Positions 44,882-53,860 of a stretch of 64,000 nucleotides of DNA are shown here, one piece after another; the first letter of the stretch is position 1; each line of letters begins with the position of its first letter. The notes under the pieces are model-generated. The model saw nothing but the letters and a program-made list of their open reading frames with translations, was not told the origin of the DNA and searched no databases. Origin of the DNA: Bacteroidota bacterium. GTDB taxonomy: Bacteria > Bacteroidota > Ignavibacteria > UBA10030 > UBA8401. A program made the translations under genes and the position numbers. The stretch is taken from positions 24,831 to 88,830 of the forward strand of contig JAJYOK010000013.1 in assembly GCA_021796215.1 (NCBI GenBank), written 5' to 3'.

Positions 44882-46797
44882 TGTTGTAAATCCCTTCGGG
44901 ATTGAAAACCCGTTTGAGGTTGAACAACTTTTTGCACAGTGGCTATATGTGAAGGAAGCATCACGTGATGCATGACATTTGTGTCCGGGAGAGAAATAGT
45001 TGTCGTGACTTTGGGAGCGAGCCGCGGCTGTGTACGAATGATTTCGCCATACAAATATTTTTCCATGCATAATCCGGCAATCGGCGCCGCAAACGATCCG
45101 CCATAGCCGGCGTTTTCTACAAGCACACAAATGGCAATCTTCGGATGATCGAATGGTGCAAATCCGATGAACCATGCGTGAGATTTGCCATGAGGATTCT
45201 GTGCAGTTCCTGTTTTTCCCGCAACTTCAATACCGGGAATCCGCGCCTCCCACCCTGTGCCGCCGGGTGACATGACAGCGCGGCGCATTCCTTCACGAAC
45301 AAGGTCCCATGCGTTTTCGGAAATCTGAATGGAATCTTTTTTGTAGGCAATCGTGTCAGCCTTATGCGTCCGGTTATTATAAATATAATCCACGATGTGC
45401 GGTTGATAGTGGTGCCCTTTGTTTGCCAGCATTGCAGTGTAATCCGCCATTTGCAGCGGCGTCACACCGATCTCGCCCTGCCCGATACCAAGGCTGAGAA
45501 GATATCCTTGCGTCCATTTGCCTTCGCCGTAAACGCGGTTAAAATAATTGGTAGTTGGAAGCAGTCCCGGATTTTCTTCAAAAATATCAATATCGGCAAG
45601 TTGGCCGAAACCGAATTCTTTTCCCATTGCAGCCCACGGATCAAGTCCTACTTTGAGCATCAACTGATAAAAGAAGACGTTGCACGATTTCTGAATTGCT
45701 TCGACGATATTCACAGAACCGTGAACATGCTCATCCATGAAAACCCTGTTTCCGAATTTAAAAGAACCGTGGCAAACAATGCGAAAGTTTCCATCAATCA
45801 CATGATTTTCCAACGCCGCAATCGCGAGCACCATTTTGAATGTGGAGCCGGGAGGGTACCGCGTCAGAGTTGCGCGGTTGAATAACGGTTTGCTGTCATC
45901 GTCGTTCAATGCTTTCCACGTTTCGGGCGATGTCACGCCGCTGAAATCTGAAAGGTCGTACTCCGGTGAACTGACCAGCGCAATCACGCCGCCGTTGTTA
46001 GGATCAACGGCAACAACAGCGCCGCGGCGGTTCGTCATGAGCGATTCTGCAAGCGCCTGAACATCGGCATCAACAGCGAGATGAAGATCAAGTCCGTCCT
46101 TGGGTGGAATATCGTCCTTGCCGTTGTTGAATGTGCCAATCATTTGTCCTTTGGCATTCTGCGAAATAAATTCAAATCCTTTTTGCCCGCGAAGATATTT
46201 TTCATATTTCGCTTCAATGCCGACCGAACCGACAACGTCGCCTTGCTGGTAATAGTCTCCTAATTTTTCCAATTGATAGTCGGAAATTTCTTTCACGTAG
46301 CCAAGAAGATGAGATGCGCGTGCCGGTGTAGTGTAGTAGCGTTTTGATTCTGTTTGAATTTTTACACCAGGCAGCTTCTCTTTATATTCCTCGAGAACGG
46401 AAAGCGTTTGGAAATCAACATCGCGTTTAATACGGGCGGGCATAAATTGATTGTATTGCCGAGCGCGTTTAATTTTTTCTCGGAGAACGTCTTCCGGTAT
46501 GCTGAGAATCTGCGATAAGAAGAGGAGATTTTTTTTGTCGAAATCAATCGGCGTGAGCATCACAGAATATGACGGCCTGTTGTCAACAATAAGTTTTCCG
46601 TTGCGGTCGTACACGTATCCGCGGATCGGCTCTTCCACAACCTTCCGGATACTATTCTCTTCCGATTTTTTTCCGTATTCTGCGCTGTAAATATATTGAA
46701 GCTGGTACAAACGCCCGACGATCACAGCAAATCCTAGCCACAGAATTATAGTGAGAATTGTCTTGCGTTTGCCCGAACCAAATTCTTCAGTAATCAT
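44878..46797 (-). CDS. mrdA: Penicillin-binding protein 2 (transpeptidase)
   Basis: 639 residues: one N-terminal membrane helix (about 12-32), PBP dimer domain, transpeptidase domain. Active-site motifs: STFK with nucleophile S318, SCN (371-373) and KTGTA near 545. It cross-links peptidoglycan during cell elongation with RodA. The ribosome site TGAGGT precedes the ATG. It is 6 bp from mreD upstream and overlaps rodA downstream. Confidence 0.95.
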   Translation of the reverse strand: MITEEFGSGKRKTILTIILWLGFAVIVGRLYQLQYIYSAEYGKKSEENSIRKVVEEPIRGYVYDRNGKLIVDNRPSYSVMLTPIDFDKKNLLFLSQILSIPEDVLREKIKRARQYNQFMPARIKRDVDFQTLSVLEEYKEKLPGVKIQTESKRYYTTPARASHLLGYVKEISDYQLEKLGDYYQQGDVVGSVGIEAKYEKYLRGQKGFEFISQNAKGQMIGTFNNGKDDIPPKDGLDLHLAVDADVQALAESLMTNRRGAVVAVDPNNGGVIALVSSPEYDLSDFSGVTSPETWKALNDDDSKPLFNRATLTRYPPGSTFKMVLAIAALENHVIDGNFRIVCHGSFKFGNRVFMDEHVHGSVNIVEAIQKSCNVFFYQLMLKVGLDPWAAMGKEFGFGQLADIDIFEENPGLLPTTNYFNRVYGEGKWTQGYLLSLGIGQGEIGVTPLQMADYTAMLANKGHHYQPHIVDYIYNNRTHKADTIAYKKDSIQISENAWDLVREGMRRAVMSPGGTGWEARIPGIEVAGKTGTAQNPHGKSHAWFIGFAPFDHPKIAICVLVENAGYGGSFAAPIAGLCMEKYLYGEIIRTQPRLAPKVTTTISLPDTNVMHHVMLPSHIATVQKVVQPQTGFQSRRDLQH

Positions 46798-46803
46798 ACC
46801 TCA

Positions 46804-47286
46804 TTATGCAAGTTTGCGGTAATATGAAAAGACAGGAAACAACGCTGCCGCTGTTGTATAAAGTGTTGAAAAAATTCCGAATTGAAACACCGCTGTAAAA
46901 AAACTGATACTTGAACCCTGAACAAGAATTGTAAAATAAACGATATTGTGAACGAATGACGCCAGCGCTACAACAAGAAGAAATCTGTAGCTGCCGAGCG
47001 TTTGTTCGATTTTGTTATCGCTGAAAAAATACCCTGCAAGAAAACCGGCAATTGTTTTTGAGAGAGCCGAAAGGCCGAGGAATTGACCGCCGATCAAATC
47101 AATAATAATGCCTGCCCCAAACCCGGCGATGGTCGCTGGGATTTGTCCCGCCTGAACCGCAATGAAGACTATCCACACCAGCAAAATATCCGGAACGGTG
47201 TTGGCAATCGAGATGAACGGTATCAGTGTTGTCTGGAAAATTACGAGCGCCAACGTGATCAGCGCATACTGCAGATATCGTTGCAT
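46804..47286 (-). CDS. mreD: Rod shape-determining protein MreD
   Basis: 160 residues, five to six membrane helices, with the MreD pattern near the N-terminus (ILLVWIVFIAVQAGQIPATI) and GFGAGIIIDLIGGQFLGLSA. It is part of the elongasome. It is the first gene of mreD-mrdA-rodA; upstream lies a divergent lipoprotein gene, so mreB and mreC, which usually precede mreD, are missing from this place. Confidence 0.88.
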   Translation of the reverse strand: MQRYLQYALITLALVIFQTTLIPFISIANTVPDILLVWIVFIAVQAGQIPATIAGFGAGIIIDLIGGQFLGLSALSKTIAGFLAGYFFSDNKIEQTLGSYRFLLVVALASFVHNIVYFTILVQGSSISFFTAVFQFGIFSTLYTTAAALFPVFSYYRKLA

Positions 47287-47465
47287 GTAAAGCGGAACAT
47301 CTAAAGGTCAAAAATGATTTTTCTAAAGTTAGCAGAAATTCGTTAAAGAAGCAATGAACTCTGAACAAGTCAGAATTTTCCGCTGGTAAACCTTGGACTT
47401 GTATTGCTGTCCAACAAGCAGACAAGCAAAGCTCAAAAAGAATCCCTTAAAAAAAGGAGGTTCGT

Positions 47466-47780
47466 ATGAAAAAGATAGCCGGTATGTTGCTTGCGGCGGC
47501 ATTGTTGAGCGGCTGCTATATGCAGGTTCAAACATTGAACGAAAATAACACGTATTCTCCTCCTCCGCCAGCTCCACCATATCCACCATATCCGCCATAT
47601 CCGCCATATCCACCCCCACCTCCCGGACCACCCCCAACACCGGGCACGCCGACGCACCCTATTATTCAAAAACCTGATCCCGCTCCGCCACCACCGCCGC
47701 GGATTCGTACGGAAGGTTCAACGAGAGGCGGCGGTGAACGAACCAGCGTGAGAGAAAGATCAGGTTCGTCAGGAAGATAA
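47466..47780 (+). CDS. Small Pro-rich repeat lipoprotein
   Basis: 104 residues. Lipobox LLSGC; then a stretch of PPY repeats and polyproline (residues about 35-60), then a basic Arg/Gly/Ser tail. A strong ribosome site (AAGGAGG) supports it. Polyproline may form a rigid spacer between the membrane and the cell wall. The repeats are encoded by 9-bp direct repeats at 47574-47609, which may vary in number between strains. Function unknown. Confidence 0.72.
   Translation: MKKIAGMLLAAALLSGCYMQVQTLNENNTYSPPPPAPPYPPYPPYPPYPPPPPGPPPTPGTPTHPIIQKPDPAPPPPPRIRTEGSTRGGGERTSVRERSGSSGR
47574..47609 (+). repeat. Tandem 9-bp repeat CCRCCATAT, four units
   Basis: Units at 47574, 47583, 47592 and 47601: CCACCATAT twice, then CCGCCATAT twice. 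They encode the PPY repeats of the lipoprotein at 47466. The unit length keeps the reading frame whatever the copy number. Confidence 0.9.
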
Positions 47781-47866
47781 TGTGCGTTCATTTCTTCCAT
47801 TTCTTTCGTGTATTGTATCCGTTGAGGAATTTTATTAGCTTCCTCTTGTACGAAAGAAGGTGATGT

Positions 47867-48424
47867 ATGAAGAAAATAATCGTGTGCTGTGTTCTTTCCT
47901 TTTTTCTGACGAATTGCAGCCAGCGCCCTACACAAAGCCGATCGGTTGTGAAAGGAGTTGATTCAATGAGTATTACTTTGACCAGCAATGCCTTCCAGGA
48001 AGGCGAATTGATTCCCCAAAAATTTACATGCGACGACGCAAATATTTCCCCAGCACTGAAATGGTCATCCTTTCCCGCGAAAACAAAAACGTTTGCGCTT
48101 ATTGCCGATGATCCGGATGCACCGAAAGGAACATGGGTGCATTGGGTAATTTTTAATATTCCGGTGTCGGTAAACGAATTACCGGAAAATTTTCCGCACG
48201 ATAAAATCAGTGCCGGCGGAATCACGCAAGGCAAAAACGATTCCGGTGATATCGGTTACGACGGACCGTGTCCGCCAAGCGGGACACACCGTTATTTTTT
48301 CAAAATGTACGCACTTGACGCGGAATTGGATCTTGATGCAGGTTGTACAAAACAAAATTTACTCGATGCTATGGAGGGGCATGTCCTCGCTCAAGGTCAG
48401 TTGATGGGGCGGTTTCATCATTAA
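47867..48424 (+). CDS. YbhB/YbcL-family (Raf kinase inhibitor-like) lipoprotein
   Basis: 185 residues. Lipobox FLTNC, then the phosphatidylethanolamine-binding fold: PQKFTCDDANISPAL, DDPDAPKGTWVHWV, the GYDGPCPPSGTHRYFFK pocket. Bacterial members bind small anions; their role is unproven. GAAGGTGATG lies before the ATG. A separate promoter region lies in the 86 bp after the Pro-rich lipoprotein. Confidence 0.9.
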   Translation: MKKIIVCCVLSFFLTNCSQRPTQSRSVVKGVDSMSITLTSNAFQEGELIPQKFTCDDANISPALKWSSFPAKTKTFALIADDPDAPKGTWVHWVIFNIPVSVNELPENFPHDKISAGGITQGKNDSGDIGYDGPCPPSGTHRYFFKMYALDAELDLDAGCTKQNLLDAMEGHVLAQGQLMGRFHH

Positions 48425-48431
48425 ACCAAGA

Positions 48432-48465
48432 AGATGGTCTCCGCTTTCAAAGTGGAAAGTCATCT
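48432..48465. repeat. Degenerate palindromic hairpin repeat, copy F
   Basis: Left half AGATGGTCTCCGCTTT is almost identical to copy A (AGATGGTCTCCACTTT); right half ends AAGTCATCT. The arms pair imperfectly. It lies 7 bp after the YbhB-like stop and contains an in-frame ATG for the next gene at 48434. Confidence 0.6.
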
Positions 48466-48475
48466 CAATAATTTT

Positions 48476-49045
48476 ATGCCCACAGGCGCTTCTGAATCAT
48501 ATCCGTACATTATTGAATTTGCCCGCGAGCTTGTTCCTCAACCGCGCCGTGTTCTTGACGTCGGTGTTGGGTTCGGCTCGCTAGGATTTTTCGTCCGAAA
48601 TTATTTTGAAGCAAAAGAACATTTTCGTTTTACTAAACGAGAATGGAAAATTAAGCTTATCGGTATCGAAATCCACAGGAGCTACATTCAATCGCTGCAA
48701 AAACAAATTTATGATTCGATTGTTATTGGCGATGTATTTGATGTAGCTGAAAAGTTAGGAACATTTGATCTTATTTTTCTCGGTGACATCATTGAACACT
48801 TTTCCAAAAGACAGGCACATCGTTTGCTTTCGCTCTTGCTGCGCCATGCGAAGGTTGTGATTATTGCGACGCCGCTCGGATTCAAAAAGCAAGGTGTAGT
48901 CGGAAGAAATGTTCACGAGGCGCACAAATCGGGCTGGCTGCTAAAAGATTTCAAGCAATACGATATTGCAAAAAAGGCGGTGGTGCCGAGAATTAGAAAG
49001 AATGAAAAAGTGTTAGTCGTAGCGCTTCGGGGAGCCATTCAATAG
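48476..49045 (+). CDS. Class I SAM-dependent methyltransferase-like protein
   Basis: 189 residues. SAM-binding motif I is VLDVGVGFGSLGF, motif II-like IGIEIHRSY and motif IV LIFLGDIIEHF. This is the pattern of small-molecule methyltransferases; the substrate is unknown. I prefer the ATG at 48476 because the first 14 codons of the longer reading (from 48434) fall inside hairpin copy F. The longer form is possible. Confidence 0.8.
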   Translation: MPTGASESYPYIIEFARELVPQPRRVLDVGVGFGSLGFFVRNYFEAKEHFRFTKREWKIKLIGIEIHRSYIQSLQKQIYDSIVIGDVFDVAEKLGTFDLIFLGDIIEHFSKRQAHRLLSLLLRHAKVVIIATPLGFKKQGVVGRNVHEAHKSGWLLKDFKQYDIAKKAVVPRIRKNEKVLVVALRGAIQ

Positions 49046-49062
49046 AAAGCGGATTTGGAAAA

Positions 49063-51729
49063 TTATTTTCCGGTTTGTTCTTTCAGCTTCGCCAAAACTT
49101 TCAATGCTTCGAGCGGTGTCAAGGAATTAATATCCAATCTTCTGATGGCATCGCGCAGTTCATCGTCTTTCATCTCGAACATTGTTATTTGCGGTGTGGC
49201 GGAAATATCAGCGATCTTCCGTTTGATCTTTCGCATTTCCTTTTCATCGGCCGGAACTTCTCCGTGGGGCGTCAGTTGCGATGATTCCAGATTAGCAAGA
49301 ATGGTTTTTGCACGTTCCGTCAGTGTGTCCGGCAAGCCCGCCATTTTTGCAACTTGAATTCCGTACGAATGGTCGGCGGTTCCCGGCGTTACCGTATGAA
49401 GAAAAACAACTTTGTCGCCGTACTCGCGCACATCAACCTTGTAATTTTTGATTCGAGGAAACAAATCGGCAAGTTCATTGAGTTCATGATAATGTGTTGC
49501 AAAGAGTGTTCGCGCGCCGATGTGTTCGTGAAGAAATTCCGTCAGTGCCCATGCAATGCTGATGCCGTCGAATGTGCTTGTGCCGCGTCCGACTTCATCC
49601 AGCAAAATTAAGCTGTGCGGCGTTGCACGGTTGACAATGTTTGCCGCTTCATGCATTTCCACGAGAAATGTGCTTTCGCCCAAGGCAATATTATCGCTCG
49701 CACCGACGCGCGTAAAAATATTGTCCACAATACCGACAACGGCTTTTTTTGCAGGAACGAACGAGCCGATTTGCGCCAGCAGCACAATCAATCCGACTTG
49801 CCGCAGGAACGAAGACTTCCCGCTCATGTTCGGTCCGGTGATGATTAATATTTGGTTCGATGCCGTGCTGAGTGTAACCGAATTCGGCACATACTGTTCG
49901 CCCGGCGGCAACAGCACCTCAATAACCGGATGGCGTCCGTTTTCAATAATAAGTTCCGTGGATTCATTTACTTCCGGTTGAGTGTAGCGATTTTCCTGCG
50001 CAACTTGTGCGAGCGAAACAAGACAATCGAGTGCAGCAATAGCATGCGCATTTTCTTGAATTGTTGCCGCGTGTTCCGCAATTCTCATTCGAAGGGCAGA
50101 AAACAATTCCGTTTCCAGTGCGAGAATTTTCTCTTCAGCGTGAAGAATTTTTTCTTCGTATTCTTTCAGCTCCGGCGTAACGTACCGCTCCGCATTTGTC
50201 ATGGTTTGTTTGCGGATGTAATCGTTTGGCGCTTTGTCTTTGTTCGCGTTGGTGATCTCGATGTAGTAGCCGAAAACATTGTTGAAGCCTATTTTCAGCG
50301 ACGAAATGCCGGTGCGCCCCCGTTCCTTTTTCTGTAGATTTGCGATCCATTCTTTTGCCGAATGCGCAAGCGTTGTCAGCTCGTCAAGTTCGGCATTGTA
50401 GCCGCGTCGAATAACGCCGCCGTCGGCGAGCGTTGCCGGAGGATTATCGGCAATTGCTTTTTCGATTTCATCAGCAAGAAAATCCAATGGTTGCAATTCA
50501 GCATTGAGGTCAGCAAGCGTCGTTAAGTTGGTCTCCATCACAGAGGTGGAGACCAACTTTTTTGTTTCGCTCAAAATATTTTTGACCGAAGGAATTCTTT
50601 TGAGAATGAATTTCATTGCCGTAACATCGCGCGGTGTTGCGCGTGCTGTGGCAATCTTTGCAATGAGCCGTTCTATGTCACCGATTTCTGCAAGCTCGTC
50701 CTGTAATTTTTTTCGGGTAGATAAATGCTGTGCAAATAGAGCTACGCCGTTCGAGCGCCAGTGAATTTCTTCCAATCGTTTCAGCGGATGCGAAACCCAT
50801 TTTTTCAACAATCGTCCGCCCATCGGTGTGCCGGTTTTGTCAAGCACCGAAAACAGCGTTCCTTCCGAAGTTCCGCCGAACGATGATGTAATTTCCAAAT
50901 TTCGTTTTGTGGAAGGATCAAGAACGATGGTTTCTGAAATTTCGTGCGGAATAATTTTCGAGATGTGAGCGAGATTCGCTTTTTGCGTTTCGTTCAGATA
51001 ATGCATCGCGGCGCCTGCCGCAACGATGCCGATGTGCATTTCTTCAATACCGAAGCCTTTCAGCGTTTGGGTTTTGAAATGCCGTGTAAGCGTTTCAAAG
51101 CCGTACTCGAAATTGTAAAGCCAATCATCCAGCGTCGAATAAATTCCTGTATAGCTTGTGCGGAGCAGCTGCTGCAACGCTTCTTTATCCCGTTTCTGAA
51201 CGACAATTTCCGATGGCGTGATGGAATGAATTTGTTGTTCGAGCATTTTGAGCGGAATTTCCAGGCAAGCAAATTCGCCGGTAGAAATATCGACGAATGA
51301 AAATCCGACGGTGTCATCGGCAGCGGCAAGCGCATTTGGAAGTGCAATGGCGGCGAGATAATTGTTTTGTTTTTGGTCAAGTACTTTATCGGAAAATGCA
51401 ACTCCCGGTGTTACGACTTCGATGACATCCCGCTTCACAATTCCTTTGGCGAATTTTGGATCTTCAAGCTGTTCGCACACGGCAACGCGAAGGCCTGCTT
51501 TCAATAATTTCGGCAAATAGGTGTCAAGTGCGTGATGCGGAAAACCGGCAAGCGGAACTTCGCCTGCAGCTCCGTTGCCGCGGCGCGTCAGCGTAATGCC
51601 GAGAACGCGCGACGTGACTTTTGCATCATCGTCAAACGTTTCAAAAAAATCTCCCATACGAAAAAGCAGTATCGTATCGGGGTATTTCGCTTTCACTTGT
51701 GCATATTGCTTCATCAGCGGTGTTGACAT
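49063..51729 (-). CDS. mutS: DNA mismatch repair protein MutS
   Basis: 888 residues. It recognises mismatches and starts repair with MutL. N-terminal mismatch-binding region with PLMKQYAQVKAKYPDTILLF and the GDFFE Phe-x-Glu context, connector, core, and C-terminal ABC-type ATPase with GPNMSGKSS and DEVGRGTSTFDG, followed by ATHYHEL. Residues 391-402 (KLVSTSVMETNL) are encoded by a palindromic repeat (50525-50559) and make this region about 12 residues longer than I expect from E. coli MutS. The repeat keeps the frame, so the protein is probably functional. It is convergent with the methyltransferase. Confidence 0.96.
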   Translation of the reverse strand: MSTPLMKQYAQVKAKYPDTILLFRMGDFFETFDDDAKVTSRVLGITLTRRGNGAAGEVPLAGFPHHALDTYLPKLLKAGLRVAVCEQLEDPKFAKGIVKRDVIEVVTPGVAFSDKVLDQKQNNYLAAIALPNALAAADDTVGFSFVDISTGEFACLEIPLKMLEQQIHSITPSEIVVQKRDKEALQQLLRTSYTGIYSTLDDWLYNFEYGFETLTRHFKTQTLKGFGIEEMHIGIVAAGAAMHYLNETQKANLAHISKIIPHEISETIVLDPSTKRNLEITSSFGGTSEGTLFSVLDKTGTPMGGRLLKKWVSHPLKRLEEIHWRSNGVALFAQHLSTRKKLQDELAEIGDIERLIAKIATARATPRDVTAMKFILKRIPSVKNILSETKKLVSTSVMETNLTTLADLNAELQPLDFLADEIEKAIADNPPATLADGGVIRRGYNAELDELTTLAHSAKEWIANLQKKERGRTGISSLKIGFNNVFGYYIEITNANKDKAPNDYIRKQTMTNAERYVTPELKEYEEKILHAEEKILALETELFSALRMRIAEHAATIQENAHAIAALDCLVSLAQVAQENRYTQPEVNESTELIIENGRHPVIEVLLPPGEQYVPNSVTLSTASNQILIITGPNMSGKSSFLRQVGLIVLLAQIGSFVPAKKAVVGIVDNIFTRVGASDNIALGESTFLVEMHEAANIVNRATPHSLILLDEVGRGTSTFDGISIAWALTEFLHEHIGARTLFATHYHELNELADLFPRIKNYKVDVREYGDKVVFLHTVTPGTADHSYGIQVAKMAGLPDTLTERAKTILANLESSQLTPHGEVPADEKEMRKIKRKIADISATPQITMFEMKDDELRDAIRRLDINSLTPLEALKVLAKLKEQTGK
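50525..50559. repeat. Palindromic hairpin repeat, copy G, inside mutS
   Basis: Perfect 13-bp arms AAGTTGGTCTCCA (50525-50537) and TGGAGACCAACTT (50547-50559) around TCACAGAGG, followed by a T run on the plus strand. About 36 bases, twelve codons, in frame in mutS. The arms share TGGTCTCCA with copies A and F. Confidence 0.8.
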
Positions 51730-51868
51730 GGAAAGAAGGTAGCCAAAAAATGAGCGTCAATCAAGAATACAGTCCGAACAATACGAGATGAGTTTGAAAT
51801 TCGTGAGAAGTTTTGGTAGTTTGAGTAAGGTAATTTTACAATTTTAATCTTAATGTTTGGGTGTGATC

Positions 51869-52576
51869 ATGAAACGATTTTTTTCAACGTTGACATTGTT
51901 CATAGGAATTTCAGCGGCGTTTTTGGTGTCAAGTGCTAATTCTGTGATTGCCCAACCGAAACTTGCGGTTGACAGTCTCACAGTAAATTGGGGACTGATT
52001 TATGCCGGCGCGTTGAAGGTTAGCCATATTGCGTTGAAAAATGCCGGTACCGATACGCTCAAAATTCTTCATGTGCAGACATCGTGCGGATGTACGACTG
52101 TAAAACCGTCAAAACCGGCATTGCTTCCCGGAGAATCGGACACGCTGGTCGTGCAGTTCAACTCTGCCGGATATCAAGGCGACGTAAAAAAGTATGTTGA
52201 TATCGAAACGAACGACCCGGTTTCCCCCGCTGTCTCAGTTAAATTTTTCGGAACAGTTCATTCGATTTTAGAGCCGACTACGTTCTCTTCCTATATTTGG
52301 TTGGGCGCAATTCCCGTCGGCAAAGGATTCACAAAAAGTTTTACACTACGCAATACTTCTGATCACCCTGTAACAGTGAAAGCGGAAGATGCACATTCCG
52401 ACAAGCTATCTTTCAAAGCGGAACAGCAGACCATCATGCCGGCAGATTCAGCCACATTCACATTCACATTGACCCCGCAACGAACAGGAGTTGAGAAGGA
52501 AAATATTTTTTTGAAAACTGATGATGCAATGCAAGCACAAGTGCTGATTCCCATTGTATTCACAGGAGTGCAATGA
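51869..52576 (+). CDS. Exported DUF1573 protein
   Basis: 235 residues, signal peptide ending NSVIAQP. Two Ig-like beta domains; the first shows the DUF1573 pattern (WGLIYAGALKVSHIALKNAG, then TSCGCTTVKPSKPALLPGES with the CGC cysteines). DUF1573 proteins are common in Bacteroidota envelopes; function not established. The ATG at 51869 is preferred to a TTG four codons earlier. The gene is divergent from mutS. Confidence 0.87.
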   Translation: MKRFFSTLTLFIGISAAFLVSSANSVIAQPKLAVDSLTVNWGLIYAGALKVSHIALKNAGTDTLKILHVQTSCGCTTVKPSKPALLPGESDTLVVQFNSAGYQGDVKKYVDIETNDPVSPAVSVKFFGTVHSILEPTTFSSYIWLGAIPVGKGFTKSFTLRNTSDHPVTVKAEDAHSDKLSFKAEQQTIMPADSATFTFTLTPQRTGVEKENIFLKTDDAMQAQVLIPIVFTGVQ

Positions 52577-52616
52577 GTCCTCTCAAAAACTACACTATCT
52601 CGGAAATGACGGAATA

Positions 52617-53846
52617 ATGGACCAGCGAAAACTGTACAAAACCATCGAGAGTTTTGATTCTCAGAAGTTTAATTCGACACAAGATTTACTGACACATGTT
52701 GTTCGCCAGCTTGTTGATAATGACCGCATCGAAATCCGCGGCGGACGCGTGTGGAAGCTCAATCAACAAAAAACCGCGTACGATCTGGCGGCACAATTCG
52801 GCATGATGGAAAAGATCAAGCCGCATTTTTCTGTACGTGTGGATGATTACCGGATGTTCAAACTTTTGCCGAAACATCGCACCATGGTAGCGAATGAAAC
52901 GAACGCCTATTTACGGAGCAAGGGCATTTTGAAATACTCCGCGACCGGCGTTGGCGATCTTATGAAAATAAACGGCACGGAATTGTATCCGTATGTGCTT
53001 TCGTTCAACACAGATCTCGGTCACGAACACGTGGCGCCGATGCTGAACATCATCAGCCTTGCTGTTACGTCAATGCTGCGGAGCCGCAGTATTGAAAAGA
53101 AACGCGCGCAGTTAGAGAAAGACCTTGACAAGGCGCGCCTCATTCAGCAAAGTATTCTTCCGGAACACGAATTGCGTTTTCATAATTATGAAGTTTTCGG
53201 AATTTCGGTAGCAGACAGAATCGTCGGCGGCGATTTTTTCGATTATATTCTCGGCGATGACGGAGACCGTGTCGGCATTGTCATTGGCGATGCCGCAAGC
53301 AAAGGAATCTCGGCGGCGGTGCAGGCGCTGTATGTTTCCGGTGCGCTGCGCATGGGCGCCGGTTTTGAAACAAAAATCAGCACGTTGATTCGCAAGATCA
53401 ATGCGCTGGTGCACCGTACATTTACCGATGACCGGTTCCTCACGCTCTTTTATGCCGAGTTGATCAACGATAAACAAGGATTATGTGTGTATGCCAACGC
53501 GGGTCACAGCAGTCCGATTTTGTATCGTGCAAAGAGCGGTGCGATTGAACTTCTCGAAGCAACAGGAAATATCATCGGTCCCTTCGAAGATCAAATGTAT
53601 CGGAGCGAAGGAATTATGATTGACAAAGGAGATATTCTTCTGCTGTACACCGACGGCGTTTCTGAAGCGATGGACGAGCCGGGAAATCAGTACACGGAAA
53701 AGAAATTAATCGAGAACCTTTCTTCAATGAAAAAGAAAAGCGCTCAGGAAATCGCGCGTCTGCTGCTGGAAGATGTTCAGAAGTTCAATGCAAAAAGCAA
53801 ATATTCCGATGATAAGACCATTGTTGTTATTAAGCGTGTGAAATAA
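52617..53846 (+). CDS. PP2C-type (SpoIIE/RsbU) serine phosphatase
   Basis: 409 residues. An N-terminal region of about 170 residues of unknown type (possible GAF-like sensor), a coiled coil about 175-205 (SRSIEKKRAQLEKDLDKARL), then the PP2C-like phosphatase with metal aspartates in VGGDFFDYI, GDAASKGISAAV, ANAGHSSPILY and LYTDGVSEAMD. Such enzymes dephosphorylate anti-anti-sigma factors in partner-switching. No partner STAS or anti-sigma gene is nearby. The ATG at 52617 is chosen over an upstream reading from 52554 that overlaps the DUF1573 gene. Confidence 0.9.
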   Translation: MDQRKLYKTIESFDSQKFNSTQDLLTHVVRQLVDNDRIEIRGGRVWKLNQQKTAYDLAAQFGMMEKIKPHFSVRVDDYRMFKLLPKHRTMVANETNAYLRSKGILKYSATGVGDLMKINGTELYPYVLSFNTDLGHEHVAPMLNIISLAVTSMLRSRSIEKKRAQLEKDLDKARLIQQSILPEHELRFHNYEVFGISVADRIVGGDFFDYILGDDGDRVGIVIGDAASKGISAAVQALYVSGALRMGAGFETKISTLIRKINALVHRTFTDDRFLTLFYAELINDKQGLCVYANAGHSSPILYRAKSGAIELLEATGNIIGPFEDQMYRSEGIMIDKGDILLLYTDGVSEAMDEPGNQYTEKKLIENLSSMKKKSAQEIARLLLEDVQKFNAKSKYSDDKTIVVIKRVK

Positions 53847-53860
53847 CCTGCCTGACGTTT

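Noticed and set aside
47574..47609. Possible CRISPR-like short repeats
   Set aside because: Units are 9 bp, adjacent, without spacers, and encode PPY in frame.
47329..47669. Trp/Ile-rich repeat proteins on the minus strand
   Set aside because: They are the reverse reading of the PPY codon repeats; the plus frame has AAGGAGG and a lipobox.
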